A program made the translations under genes and the position numbers. Shown one piece after another: positions 49,161-59,400 of a stretch of DNA of 64,000 nucleotides; the first letter of the stretch is position 1; the number at the start of each line of letters is the position of its first letter. This DNA comes from Streptomyces sp. CBMA29 (lineage in GTDB: Bacteria > Actinomycetota > Actinomycetes > Streptomycetales > Streptomycetaceae): contig NZ_MECL01000271.1 of the NCBI RefSeq assembly GCF_014596445.1, forward strand, positions 62,001-126,000, given 5' to 3'. A model generated the notes under the pieces. It was not told where the DNA came from and did no database searches. It saw nothing but the letters and a program-made list of their open reading frames with translations.

Positions 49161-50867
49161 ATGGACCCGGTGATCGTCGCGGGGGCGGGTCCCGTGGGCC
49201 TGGCCCTCGCCCTCGCTCTGGCCCGCCGCGACGTCCCCGTCATCGTCCTCGACGAGGCGGAGGCACTCACCGATGCCGACGGGTTACGGCGCCCACGCAC
49301 CGCGGTCCTCGGCCCCGACACGGTCGCGTTCGTCGAACGGCTCGGCTACGCCGGTGTCCGCGGCGACGGAGCCTCCTGGTCGGCCTGGCGCACATTGCGC
49401 CGTCGTACGGAAGTGCTGCGCGTCGAATTCGGACCGCAGGACTCCCCCACGCACATCGCGCAGCACCAATTGGAGCGCGGTCTGCGCGACGCGCTGCTCG
49501 CCTGCGGTTCGGTGCGGATCGTGCCGGGCTGCCGGGTGGACGCATTCGAGCAGGACGGTCTCGGGATCACCGTGCACACCCGCGGGTCGCACGACACCTG
49601 GTGGCGCGGCAGTTTCCTGGTCGGCTGCGACGGTCCCCGTTCGACGGTCCGCAAGCTGACGGGCGTACGTTTCCCCGGCCGCACCGCCGTCGACCGGCAC
49701 GCGGTCGCGGTGATCCGCGCGGAACTCCCCGAACCGGGTGTGGCGTTGCTGCACCGCGACCCGCCGGGGGCGCCCGCGGGCCAGGAAGTGACGGCCCGTC
49801 CGTTGCCGGACGGCCTGTGGCGGCTGGACTGGCTGCTGCCCCCGCAGGGGCGGCTGCTCACCTCCGACGCGCTGGTGGAGCGGCTGCGGTCCACGCTCAC
49901 CGCCTGGTGCGGCAGCGTCGTCCCGTACGAACTCGTCGGCTCAGCCGACTATCCGGTGCATCAGCGGCTGGCCAGACGCTGGCGCAGGGGGCGGGTCTTC
50001 CTCGCGGGGGACGCCGCACACCTGATGGGCGCGCTCGGCGCGCAGAGCGTCGAGGAGGGGCTGCGGGACGCGGAGAATCTGTCCTGGAAACTCTCGCTGG
50101 CCTGGCACGACGGCGCGTCGAAGATACTGCTGAACAGCTACGAGGCGGAGCGGCGCGGGGCGGTCGGCGCCCGGTTGCGCGCCACCGACCAGGCGCTTCC
50201 GCTGCTGCGGGCCAGTGGCGCGTGGCAGACGGTGCGGCACGCGGTGCTGTCGGGCTCGGCGCGCGGCCAGGCGGAGCTGCTGACCGACAGCCATCTCGGC
50301 CGGGGGTCCGCCGCCGCGTCCTCGGTCTACGGGCGCTCGCCGCTCGCTCTGCCCGCGCCGCGTTCCGGTGGCGGCAAGTCCGGGCCGTCGCCGCTGGTCG
50401 CCGGGTGCGACACGCCGCCGGGCGGTGCGGTGACCGATGTGTCGGTGACCGCGCTCGACGGCACCGTCGGACGGCTGCGGGACCGGCTCGGCCGGGGGTT
50501 GGTCGTGGTGCTGATCGCGCCGGGTACGGGGGTGTGGGACAGCCGTCACTGGCTGACCGCCGGGCTCATGCCCCGGCTCGCCTCCGCGGTCGCCGCGTTG
50601 CCGACCCGCGCGGAACTGGTCGTCGCCGAGACGTATCCGGGGGCGACCGCGCACAGTGTGCTGCTGATCCGGCCGGACGGGCGCCTGGTCACGGCGATGG
50701 TGGGCTGCCGCCCCGCGGAGCTGTATTCGTACGCCGACCTGGCTCGCGGCGGTCCGCCGGTGCCGGCTGGCAGCGAAGGCACGGAGCCGGACTCCGACGA
50801 CGGGGACGGAGAAGGCGGCGGGCCCGGCGGCGCGGCGGGGACGCGGGTCAGCGGGCACACCCGGTAG
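49161..50867 (+). CDS. FAD-dependent aromatic monooxygenase with a TTA codon
   Basis: This 568-residue flavoprotein of the PheA/TetX-like hydroxylase family has a dinucleotide fold VAGAGPVGLALALALARR (6-23), the DG motif FLVGCDGPRSTVRKLTG, the FAD-ribityl motif RVFLAGDAAHLMGALGAQSV, and a C-terminal thioredoxin-like domain (LVVVLIAPGTGVWDSRHW). Such enzymes hydroxylate phenolic rings in catabolism or antibiotic tailoring. Codon 42 is TTA (49284-49286), the rare codon read only by the developmentally controlled bldA tRNA, so translation may be limited to late growth. The ATG starts MDPVIVAG. The 299 bp upstream, shared with the divergent response regulator, show no clear operator. A disordered acidic tail ends the protein. 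Confidence 0.85.
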   Translation: MDPVIVAGAGPVGLALALALARRDVPVIVLDEAEALTDADGLRRPRTAVLGPDTVAFVERLGYAGVRGDGASWSAWRTLRRRTEVLRVEFGPQDSPTHIAQHQLERGLRDALLACGSVRIVPGCRVDAFEQDGLGITVHTRGSHDTWWRGSFLVGCDGPRSTVRKLTGVRFPGRTAVDRHAVAVIRAELPEPGVALLHRDPPGAPAGQEVTARPLPDGLWRLDWLLPPQGRLLTSDALVERLRSTLTAWCGSVVPYELVGSADYPVHQRLARRWRRGRVFLAGDAAHLMGALGAQSVEEGLRDAENLSWKLSLAWHDGASKILLNSYEAERRGAVGARLRATDQALPLLRASGAWQTVRHAVLSGSARGQAELLTDSHLGRGSAAASSVYGRSPLALPAPRSGGGKSGPSPLVAGCDTPPGGAVTDVSVTALDGTVGRLRDRLGRGLVVVLIAPGTGVWDSRHWLTAGLMPRLASAVAALPTRAELVVAETYPGATAHSVLLIRPDGRLVTAMVGCRPAELYSYADLARGGPPVPAGSEGTEPDSDDGDGEGGGPGGAAGTRVSGHTR

Positions 50868-51064
50868 CAGCCGGGCCGGACACGCCCCGCCGGACGGTCA
50901 CCGTCAGCCCGCCGCGGCTGCGGGTCATCGGTGCCGTTTCCTTGGCGAATGGTCTCGGCGCCGGACGGCGGGGCGGATTTCGGAGGCCCTGGCGGCAGGG
51001 CGACGCCCGGCGGCGGGGCCTTCGTGCTCCCTCGCCTTCCAGGTTTCCGCCGTCCTCGCCGCCG

Positions 51065-51628
51065 TCACTCCCACGGCTCCTCTTCGAGCTCCTCCTCCAC
51101 GCCCTCGGCGGCGAGCGCTTCGCGCACCACCCGGAGGGCCAGGCCCTCGGAGTAGCCCTTGCGGGCGAGCATGCCCGCGAGGCGGCGGATCCGCTTGTCG
51201 CGGTCCAGCCCGCGGGTGCCCGGCAGCCTGCGCCGTACCAGCTCGCGGGCGGTCTGCGCCTCCTGGTCGTGGTCGAGCAGTCCGACCGCTTCGTTCACCA
51301 GCTCCGCGTCCACTCCGCGGTGGCGGAGTTCCTGTGCGAGGGCACGGCGGGCGAGACCCCGGCCGCGGTGCCGGGACTCCACCCAGGAATTGGCGAAGGC
51401 CCGGTCGTCGATCAGCCCCACGTCCTGGAAGCGTTCCAGGACCTGCTCGGCGACCTCGTCCGGGATCTCGCGCTTGCGCATGGCGTCGGCGAGCTGCCTG
51501 CGGGTGCGGGGCGTCCCGGTGAGCAGGCGCAGGCACAGCGCCCGCGCCTGCTCCTCGGGATCGAGCGGCGGCTCTCGCGAGGCCCTCGACTCGGAAGAGC
51601 CGCCGCGCTCAGGGGACCTGCGCGCCAC
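51065..51628 (-). CDS. recX: Recombination regulator RecX
   Basis: This 187-residue three-helix-repeat protein binds and inhibits RecA filaments. It has RALCLRLLTGTPRTRRQLAD, VLERFQDVGLIDDRAFANSW and RGRGLARRALAQELRHRGVD, the classical RecX repeats, and an acidic C-terminus (EGVEEELEEEPWE). The GTG start lies 4 nt after the recA stop, so translation is coupled to recA. The 197-bp gap to the convergent monooxygenase gene shows no clear gene. Confidence 0.92.
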   Translation of the reverse strand: MARRSPERGGSSESRASREPPLDPEEQARALCLRLLTGTPRTRRQLADAMRKREIPDEVAEQVLERFQDVGLIDDRAFANSWVESRHRGRGLARRALAQELRHRGVDAELVNEAVGLLDHDQEAQTARELVRRRLPGTRGLDRDKRIRRLAGMLARKGYSEGLALRVVREALAAEGVEEELEEEPWE

Positions 51629-51632
51629 GGCG

Positions 51633-52766
<1,134 letters not shown>

Positions 52767-52809
52767 GGGCTCCACCCGGGATGTCTGGTTCGATCGCTTC
52801 ACGTCCACG

Positions 52810-52866
52810 ACGCTAGCGCCTGGCACTGACAACGCGCCCGGCCGTCGCCCCGTGCTGTGGATAACT
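52810..52866 (-). promoter_or_regulatory. recA LexA-independent damage promoter with upstream DnaA-box element
   Basis: On the minus strand AGTTATCCACAG (52866-52855), 22 nt, TTGTCAGTG (52832-52824), 8 nt, TAGCGT (52815-52810). The last two parts match TTGTCRGTG-N8-TANNNT exactly, the promoter class described for Streptomyces recA and called RecA-NDp in mycobacteria, where PafBC activates it. Transcription would start about 40 nt before the ATG. The AGTTATCCACAG element is the same as at recQ and the lhr-type gene. Confidence 0.85.
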
Positions 52867-52918
52867 CCGGCGGAAACACGCTTCGTCACCACGGAAATCC
52901 ACCCGGCACAAGCCATAA

Positions 52919-52933
52919 GAATGGATGTTCGAA
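52919..52933 (-). promoter_or_regulatory. SOS-like box upstream of recA
   Basis: The minus strand reads TTCGAACATCCATTC. The core GAACATCCATTC is the Streptomyces recA variant of the LexA box GAAC-N4-GTTC, as far as I recall. It lies about 150 bp upstream of the ATG, beyond the NDp promoter. TTGACA further upstream and TATGGC just downstream could form a LexA-controlled promoter, though the spacing is long. Confidence 0.6.
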
Positions 52934-53003
52934 TTTGATGTCAAGCGACCCGCCGGGGGTGTCGGGCCACTCCTGAATCCGTCGCTCCGCTCGCGACGCC
53001 GCG

Positions 53004-53198
53004 TCAGCGCTTGGCGGCGGGCACGTCCATCGAGGCGCACACCGCGCGCCAGACGTCCTTGGCTTCCCAGCCGTCGTCCAGCGCCTGATGCACCGTACGG
53101 CCGCCCAATTCGGCCATCACATGGTCTCGCGCGAAGGAATCGGCGTACGCGTCGCCGAAGTGCGCGCGCATCCGCTCCCAGAAAATCGTCAACCGCAT
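53004..53198 (-). CDS. DUF3046 protein
   Basis: This 64-residue protein covers the whole DUF3046 family: MRLTIFWERMRAHFGDAYAD, then FARDHVMAELGGRTVHQALD, then GWEAKDVWRAVCASMDVP. It is found next to recA in many actinobacteria; the function is unknown. It ends about 70 bp before the SOS-like box of recA and is transcribed in the same direction. Confidence 0.88.
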   Translation of the reverse strand: MRLTIFWERMRAHFGDAYADSFARDHVMAELGGRTVHQALDDGWEAKDVWRAVCASMDVPAAKR

Positions 53199-53298
53199 GA
53201 CTGCCAGTATCCCGCGCCCGCACGCGTACCGTCACACAGCCGGGTGGCTCCTCGGCTCAGCCGTGTTCAGGCCGCCGCGCACGCCCTAGGGTGCGCGC

Positions 53299-54201
53299 AT
53301 GCCAGCAACCCCGCTAGGTCGCGCCGAGCAGTTCGTGTGGCTCACCGCCCGTGTGCTCGAGCAGCGCAGGTTCGCCTTCCACTTCCTCGACGGCGACAGC
53401 GACGCGGTCGAGACCGCGCTCGACGCGTACCGCAATGACGACGCCGGATACGGCCACGCGCTGGAGCCCGACCTGCGCGGTCCGGTGAGCCAGCCACTGC
53501 ACGTGGCGTACGCGCTGCGGGTGCTGGACGAGATCGACCGGTGCAGGGGCGGCAGGGCCGAGCGCATCTGCCGCTATCTGACGGCGTGTTCGACGGCGGA
53601 GGGCGCGCTGCCTGCGGTCGACGCGTCCTTGCGCGGCTATCCGCACGCGCCCTGGATGCGGATCTCCGACGACCCGCCCGGTGACCTGCTCGCCACCGGG
53701 CCCGTGGTGGGGCTGCTGCGCCGCAACGAGGTGTGGCACGCGTGGATGTTCAGGTCGACGGACTTCTGCTGGGCTGCGATCGACACGCTGGACCGGACGC
53801 ATCCCTATGAGGTGCTGGCCTCGCTGGCGTTCCTGGCCTCGGCGCAGGACCGGCCGCGGGCGCAGGGCGCGGTGGAGCGGCTGGGGCGACTGGTGCGCGA
53901 GCAGGGTCTGGCGCTACTGGAGCCCGAGCGCGCCGGGCAGGTCGCACCGCCGACCGGATACGCGCCGGGCGAACACCACTTCGCCCATGACTTCGCGTCC
54001 TCCCCCGACTCGGCCGCCCGGTCGTGGTTCACCGACACCGAGATGGAACGGTCGCTGGACCATCTCGCGGCGCAGCAGGCCGACGACGGAGGCTGGCCGA
54101 TCACCTGGCGCGAGTGGGCGCCGGGTTCCGCGCTCGAGGGGCGGCCCATGGTGACGATCGAGGCGCTGCGGACGCTTCGCGCGTACGGCCGTCTGGGCTG
54201 A
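53299..54201 (+). CDS. Alpha/alpha-toroid (prenyltransferase-like) protein of unknown substrate
   Basis: This 300-residue protein has helical repeats of the terpene-cyclase/protein-prenyltransferase toroid type (DDAGYGHALEPDLRGPVSQP, VDASLRGYPHAPWMRI, LAAQQADDGGWPITWREWAP). DDGGW is the QW-like repeat motif. No DDXXD or DXDD active-site motif is evident, so enzyme function is uncertain. The ATG lies 6 nt after TAGGGT (53287-53292), indicating a leaderless transcript and fixing the start. It is divergent from the DUF3046 gene and convergent with azlD. Confidence 0.7.
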   Translation: MPATPLGRAEQFVWLTARVLEQRRFAFHFLDGDSDAVETALDAYRNDDAGYGHALEPDLRGPVSQPLHVAYALRVLDEIDRCRGGRAERICRYLTACSTAEGALPAVDASLRGYPHAPWMRISDDPPGDLLATGPVVGLLRRNEVWHAWMFRSTDFCWAAIDTLDRTHPYEVLASLAFLASAQDRPRAQGAVERLGRLVREQGLALLEPERAGQVAPPTGYAPGEHHFAHDFASSPDSAARSWFTDTEMERSLDHLAAQQADDGGWPITWREWAPGSALEGRPMVTIEALRTLRAYGRLG

Positions 54202-54295
54202 CGTCGAGGCCGCGCGGGTAAGGAGCGCTGATCCAGGTGCCCGGTCCTTACGCCGGTGACCGGGCGCCGGATGTCGCGGAGGACCCGCCCGGGGC

Positions 54296-54622
54296 TCACA
54301 TGCCGGAGACGGCCCGTACGGCAGCGGTCACGACGACGGCCGCGGCCACCACCACGAGGAAGGGCGCCCGCAGCAGGAGGGCGACGGCCGCCGCCGCGAG
54401 TCCGGCCGAGCGCGCGTCCACGGCCAGCCGCAGTCCGCTGGTGCCGAAGGTCTGCAAGGCGGTGAGTGCTGCGAGGAGTGCGATGGGCACGAGCGCGGCG
54501 AGGCGCTTGACCAGGGGGCGTTCCAGTAGTCCCGCCGGTACGGACAGGCCCAGCAGTTTGACCGCGTAGCAGCCGAGGGCCGTCACGATGACGGCGATCC
54601 AGGTACTCGCTCCTGTGCTCAT
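54296..54622 (-). CDS. azlD: AzlD family branched-chain amino acid export subunit
   Basis: This 108-residue membrane protein has about four hydrophobic helices (WIAVIVTALGCYAVKLLGLS, VPIALLAALTALQTF, AAVALLLRAPFLVVVAAAVV). AzlD is the small partner of AzlC in exporters of branched-chain amino acids or analogues. The ATG overlaps the azlC stop as ATGA, so the two subunits are translationally coupled. It is the last gene of the araC-azlC-azlD operon. Confidence 0.85.
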   Translation of the reverse strand: MSTGASTWIAVIVTALGCYAVKLLGLSVPAGLLERPLVKRLAALVPIALLAALTALQTFGTSGLRLAVDARSAGLAAAAVALLLRAPFLVVVAAAVVVTAAVRAVSGM

Positions 54623-55446
54623 TCCTCTCCCTCTCCCCGTGCCTGTACTGGTGTCCGCTCCGGCTTCCGTACGGCTCCTGATGCGTCCTTTCCGGTGCGC
54701 TTCGCACGGGTGACGGCCAGGACGAGGGGCGCGGCCAGGGCGGCGACCAGGACCGGGACTCCGGCGGGCAGGAGTGGCAGGCAGACAAGGCCGAGCAGGA
54801 CGGCGACCGCGGCGACCGCCCGTTCGGCGCGCCCCTTGACCATGGGGGCGAGGAGCGCGAGGAAGACGGCGGGACCTGCGGCGTCCAGCCCCCAGGAGGC
54901 GGGGTCGCCGAGCGCCGAAGCGCCCAGGGCGCCAATGAGGGTGGTCAGATTCCACAGGGCGTAGAGGCTGACTCCGGTGACGGTGAAGCCCAGCCGCGCG
55001 GAGGCGCGGTCCTTCTGCGCCAACGCGACCGCGGAGGTCTCGTCGATGACCCACTGCGCGGCCAGTGGCCGTATCGCGGCGGGCAGGCGGAGGAGTTGGG
55101 AGAGCCGGAGACCGTAGAAGGCGTTGCGGGTGCCGAGGAAGAAGGCGCCCGCGGCTGCCGCGAAGGGGTTGCCGCCCGCTCCCAGCGCGCTGACCAGGGC
55201 GAATTGCGACGCTCCGGTGAACACCAGCAGGGACAGGGCGCAGGTCTGGGCGAGTGCGAGCCCGGCTCCGGCGGAGGTCACGCCGAAGGCGAAGCCGGAG
55301 AGCCCGACGGCGACGCCGACGCCGAGGGCGTCGCGGACGACCTGGGCGCGTGCGGAGCGCGGCTGCCGGTCCGCCAGCCCGGTGGGTTCCCTGTGGTCGG
55401 CGGATTCCGCGGGTTCTGTGGCTATCGGATGTCCCGTCACCCGCAT
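54619..55446 (-). CDS. azlC: AzlC family branched-chain amino acid exporter
   Basis: This 275-residue membrane protein has the AzlC signature LSLLVFTGASQFALVSALGA, then GTRNAFYGLRLSQLL and AAQWVIDETSAVALAQ, with about eight hydrophobic segments. A hydrophilic extension of about 35 residues at the N-terminus and a charged tail are family-variable. It starts at ATG 55446, 4 bp after the AraC regulator stop, and ends overlapping azlD. The substrate in Streptomyces is unproven. Confidence 0.87.
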   Translation of the reverse strand: MRVTGHPIATEPAESADHREPTGLADRQPRSARAQVVRDALGVGVAVGLSGFAFGVTSAGAGLALAQTCALSLLVFTGASQFALVSALGAGGNPFAAAAGAFFLGTRNAFYGLRLSQLLRLPAAIRPLAAQWVIDETSAVALAQKDRASARLGFTVTGVSLYALWNLTTLIGALGASALGDPASWGLDAAGPAVFLALLAPMVKGRAERAVAAVAVLLGLVCLPLLPAGVPVLVAALAAPLVLAVTRAKRTGKDASGAVRKPERTPVQARGEGEE

Positions 55447-55450
55447 GAGG

Positions 55451-56299
55451 CTAGGGACGGCGGGACAGCGGGTCTTGTACGTTCTTGCGCTCGCGTTGGT
55501 AGGCGCCGGGCGGGACGCCGACGATCCGGGCGAAGTGCCGGTTGAGGTGGGGCTGGTCGGTGAAGCCGACGGTGGCCGCCGTGTCGGCCGGGCTGACGCC
55601 TGTGTCGAGCAGGCGGCGGGCGGCCCTGACCCTTTCACCGGTCAGCCAGGCGTGCGGCGGCAGTCCGTAAGCGGCCTTGAAGGCGCGCAGCAGGGCGAAG
55701 GGGCCGGTGCCGAGCTCGCGGGCCAGTTCCTCCAGGCTCGGCGGGGCCGCCAGGCGGGTGGCCAGCAGGTCGCGGGCGCGGGCCGCGACGCCCGCGCCGC
55801 CGTTGAGCACGGGGCCGGGGGCCGCGGAGCTCGCGTGGCGGGCGAGCATCCGGGCGACGACGAGGCGCAGCTGCGTGTCGGCGGCGAGCGCGTTGTCCCC
55901 TTCGGCGGCGCGGTGGACGGCGGCGATCATGCGGGCGGTCACGGGGTCGTCGAGTACAGAGGCGTTGAAGGACGGGGTGCCGCGCAGCGCCGTGGTCTCC
56001 GCGGCGACGGCGGCGACCACGGCGGGCGAGGGGTAGAGGACGCGGTAGCTCCAGCCCTCCTCGACGCCCGCGTAGGCGGTGTGCGGGGTCTCGGGGTTGA
56101 TCAGGACGACCGCGCCCGCGCCCGCCCGCTCGGCTCCGCCGGGCAGCCCGATGCCCTCGACGCCGCCGGTGACCGCCGCGATCACGTAGCTGTCGTGGGC
56201 GTGCCGGGTGAAGGTGTGCCGGACGTAGCGGGCACGCAGCAGGTCGACCCCGGGCAGTCCGGGGTGTTCCCAGTACCTGGCCTGCTCTCGCACCGTCAC
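55451..56299 (-). CDS. AraC family regulator of azlCD
   Basis: This 282-residue regulator has an N-terminal cupin ligand domain (TRHAHDSYVIAAVTGGVEGI, INPETPHTAYAGVEEGWSYR) and a C-terminal pair of helix-turn-helix motifs (SLEELARELGTGPFALLRAF, DTAATVGFTDQPHLNRHFAR). This layout is common among regulators of AzlCD or LysE-type amino acid exporters. GTG start, 116 bp from the divergent helicase gene. It is the first gene of the operon with azlC and azlD, so it probably autoregulates and activates export. Confidence 0.88.
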   Translation of the reverse strand: MTVREQARYWEHPGLPGVDLLRARYVRHTFTRHAHDSYVIAAVTGGVEGIGLPGGAERAGAGAVVLINPETPHTAYAGVEEGWSYRVLYPSPAVVAAVAAETTALRGTPSFNASVLDDPVTARMIAAVHRAAEGDNALAADTQLRLVVARMLARHASSAAPGPVLNGGAGVAARARDLLATRLAAPPSLEELARELGTGPFALLRAFKAAYGLPPHAWLTGERVRAARRLLDTGVSPADTAATVGFTDQPHLNRHFARIVGVPPGAYQRERKNVQDPLSRRP

Positions 56300-56350
56300 A
56301 CGGCCATTGTGGACTGGTGGCGGACGGGTGGCGGACCGGGGCGTCCAGCG

Positions 56351-56408
56351 AGTTATCCACAGGCTGAGGGGTCGGCCGCCGCGCGGTGTCGGTGCGGCGA
56401 GGCAGGAT
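56351..56408 (+). promoter_or_regulatory. Promoter of the Lhr-type helicase: DnaA-box element plus NDp-like motif
   Basis: AGTTATCCACAG (56351-56362), 23 nt, GTGTCGGTG (56386-56394), 8 nt, CAGGAT (56403-56408), then 7 nt to the ATG. The middle motif has one mismatch to TTGTCRGTG and the -10 one mismatch to TANNNT. The order, orientation and spacing are the same as at recA and recQ. The position implies a leaderless mRNA starting at ATG 56416. Confidence 0.65.
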
Positions 56409-56415
56409 GGATGCC

Positions 56416-59400
56416 ATGTCCAGTCGCAGCAGTCTCGACGCGTTCTCCCCGGCCACCCGCGCGTGGTTCACGGGGGCGTTCAGCGAGCCCACCGACGCCC
56501 AGGCCGGGGCGTGGTCGGCCATCGCCGAGGGCTCCGACGTGCTGGTCGTCGCGCCGACCGGTTCCGGCAAGACGCTGGCGGCCTTCCTCGCCGCCCTGGA
56601 CCGGCTGGCCAGCACCCCGCCGCCCGCCGAGGCCCGCCGCCGGTGCCGGGTGCTGTACGTGTCGCCGCTGAAGGCGCTCGCGGTGGACGTCGAGCGCAAT
56701 CTGCGCAGCCCGCTCGCCGGGCTGCGGCAGGAGTCGGTGCGGCTGGGGCTGCCGGAGCCCGAGGTGCGGGTCGGCATCCGCTCGGGCGACACGCCTCCGG
56801 CGGAGCGGCGGGCGCTGGTGACCAGGCCACCGGACATTTTGATCACCACCCCCGAATCTCTGTTCCTGATGCTCACCTCCGCCGCGCGGGAGGCGCTGAG
56901 CGGGGTCGAGACCGTGATCCTGGACGAGGTGCACGCGGTCGCGGGCACCAAGCGCGGGGCGCATCTGGCGCTCTCCCTGGAGCGGCTGGACGAGTTCCTT
57001 GACCGGCCCGCCCGCCGGATCGGACTGTCGGCGACCGTCCGGCCGGTGGACGAGATCGCCCGCTATCTGTCACCGCGCCGCAAGGTGACGATCGTCCAGC
57101 CGCCGTCGCAGAAGCGGTTCGACCTGTCGGTGGTCGTGCCGGTGGAGGATCTGGGCGAGCTCGGCGGTTCCCCGGTGGCCGAGCACACCGGGCCGGCGGC
57201 GGGTCCCGCCGAGCGGGCCTCGATCTGGCCGCATGTGGAGGAGCGGATCGCCGACCTGGTGCAGGCGCACCGCTCCACGATCGTCTTCGCCAATTCGCGC
57301 CGTCTGGCGGAGCGACTGTGCAATCGGCTCAATGAGATCGCCTACGAGCGGGCCGAGGGCGAGGCGCTGCCCGAGGCGCACTCCCCCGCCGAGATCATGG
57401 CCCAGTCCGGTGCCGCCAAAGGCACTCCGCCAGTGCTGGCCAGGGCCCACCACGGCTCGGTGTCCAAAGAGCAGCGGGCCCTGGTGGAAGAGGACCTGAA
57501 GGCGGGGCGACTGCCCGCGGTCGTCGCGACCTCCAGCCTTGAGCTGGGGATCGACATGGGTGCGGTCGATCTGGTGGTGCAGGTGGAGTCGCCGCCCTCG
57601 GTCGCGTCCGGTCTGCAACGGGTCGGGCGCGCGGGGCACCAGGTGGGAGCGGTCTCCACCGGGGTCGTCTTCCCCAAGTACCGCGGTGATCTGGTGCAGT
57701 CCGCCGTGGTGACCGAGCGGATGCGGCAGGGCGCGATCGAGTCGCTGCGGGTGCCCGCGAACCCGCTGGACGTGCTGGCCCAGCAGATCGTGGCGATGAC
57801 CGCGCTCGACACCTGGGACGTGGACGACCTGCTGGCCCTGGTGCGGCGTGCGGCGCCGTTCTCCGCGCTGCCCCACTCCGCCTACATCGCGGTTCTCGAC
57901 ATGCTGGCCGGGCGCTACCCCTCGGACGCCTTCGCCGAACTGCGACCGCGCCTGGTGTGGGACCGGGTGGCGAACACGGTGACCGGGCGCCCCGGCACCC
58001 AGCGGCTCGCCGTCACTTCCGGCGGCACGATCCCCGACCGCGGGCTGTTCGGGGTGTTCCTGGCGGGCTCCGACCCGAAGAAGGGCGGCGGCCGGGTCGG
58101 GGAGCTGGACGAGGAGATGGTGTACGAGTCCCGGGTCGGGGACGTCTTCACCCTGGGCACCACCTCGTGGCGGATCGAGGACATCACCCGCGACCGGGTC
58201 CTGGTCTCGCCCGCGCCGGGAGTGCCGGGACGGCTGCCGTTCTGGAAGGGCGACCAACTCGGCCGCCCGCTCGAACTCGGCCGTGCGCTGGGCGCGTTCC
58301 TGCGCGAGGTGGGCGCGCTGGCACCGGAGCGGGCCAGGGAGCGGCTGACGGCGGCCGGTCTCGACACCTGGGCGTCGGACAACGTGCTGTCGTACCTGGC
58401 CGAGCAGCGGCAGGCGTGCGGTCATGTGCCGGACGACCGGACGATCGTGGTCGAGCGGTTCCGCGACGAGTTGGGCGACTGGCGGGTCGTCATCCACTCC
58501 CCCTTCGGCGCGCAGGTGCACGCGCCGTGGGCGCTGGCGCTCGGCGCGCGGCTCCAGGAGCGCTACGGCCTGGACGCCCAGGCGATGCACGCCGACGACG
58601 GGATCGTGCTGCGGCTGCCGGACGCCGACTTGATGGGCCTGGATCTGCTGGACTCCGATCCGGTGCTGCGCGGCGCGGAGTTCGACCCCGAGCAGTCGCC
58701 GGTGGGCGCGGCGGATGTCGCCTTCGACAAGGGCGAGGTCGAACAGCTCGTCACCGATCAGGTGGGCGGCTCGGCCCTGTTCGCCTCCCGGTTCCGCGAG
58801 TGCGCCGCCCGCGCCCTGCTGTTGCCGCGCCGCGACCCCGGAAAGCGCACCCCGTTGTGGCAGCAGCGCCAGCGTGCCTCGCAATTGCTCCAGGTCGCCT
58901 CGGAGTTCGGCTCCTTCCCGATCGTCCTTGAGGCGGTCCGCGAATGCCTTCAGGACGTCTTCGACGTGCCGGGCCTGGTGGAGCTGATGGGCGACATCGA
59001 GGCCCGCAGGGTGCGGCTGGTCGAGGTGACCACGCCCGAGCCGTCGCCCTTCGCCCGCTCGTTGCTGTTCGGCTATGTGGCGCAGTTCCTCTACGAGGGT
59101 GACTCGCCGCTGGCTGAGCGGCGGGCCGCGGCGCTGTCGCTGGACTCGCGGCTGCTGGCGGAACTGCTGGGGCAGGCGGAGCTGCGCGAGTTGCTGGACG
59201 CCGACGTCCTGGCCGAGCTGGACACCGAATTGCAGTGGCTGACCGAGGACCGGCGGGTGAAGAGCTCCGAGGGGGTCGCGGATCTGCTGCGGGTGCTCGG
59301 GCCACTGACCGGCGCGGAGTTGGCCGCGCGGGGCGCGGAGCCGGTGTGGGCGGAGGAGTTGGAGACGGCCAGGCGCGCGATCCGGGTGCGGATCGCCGGG

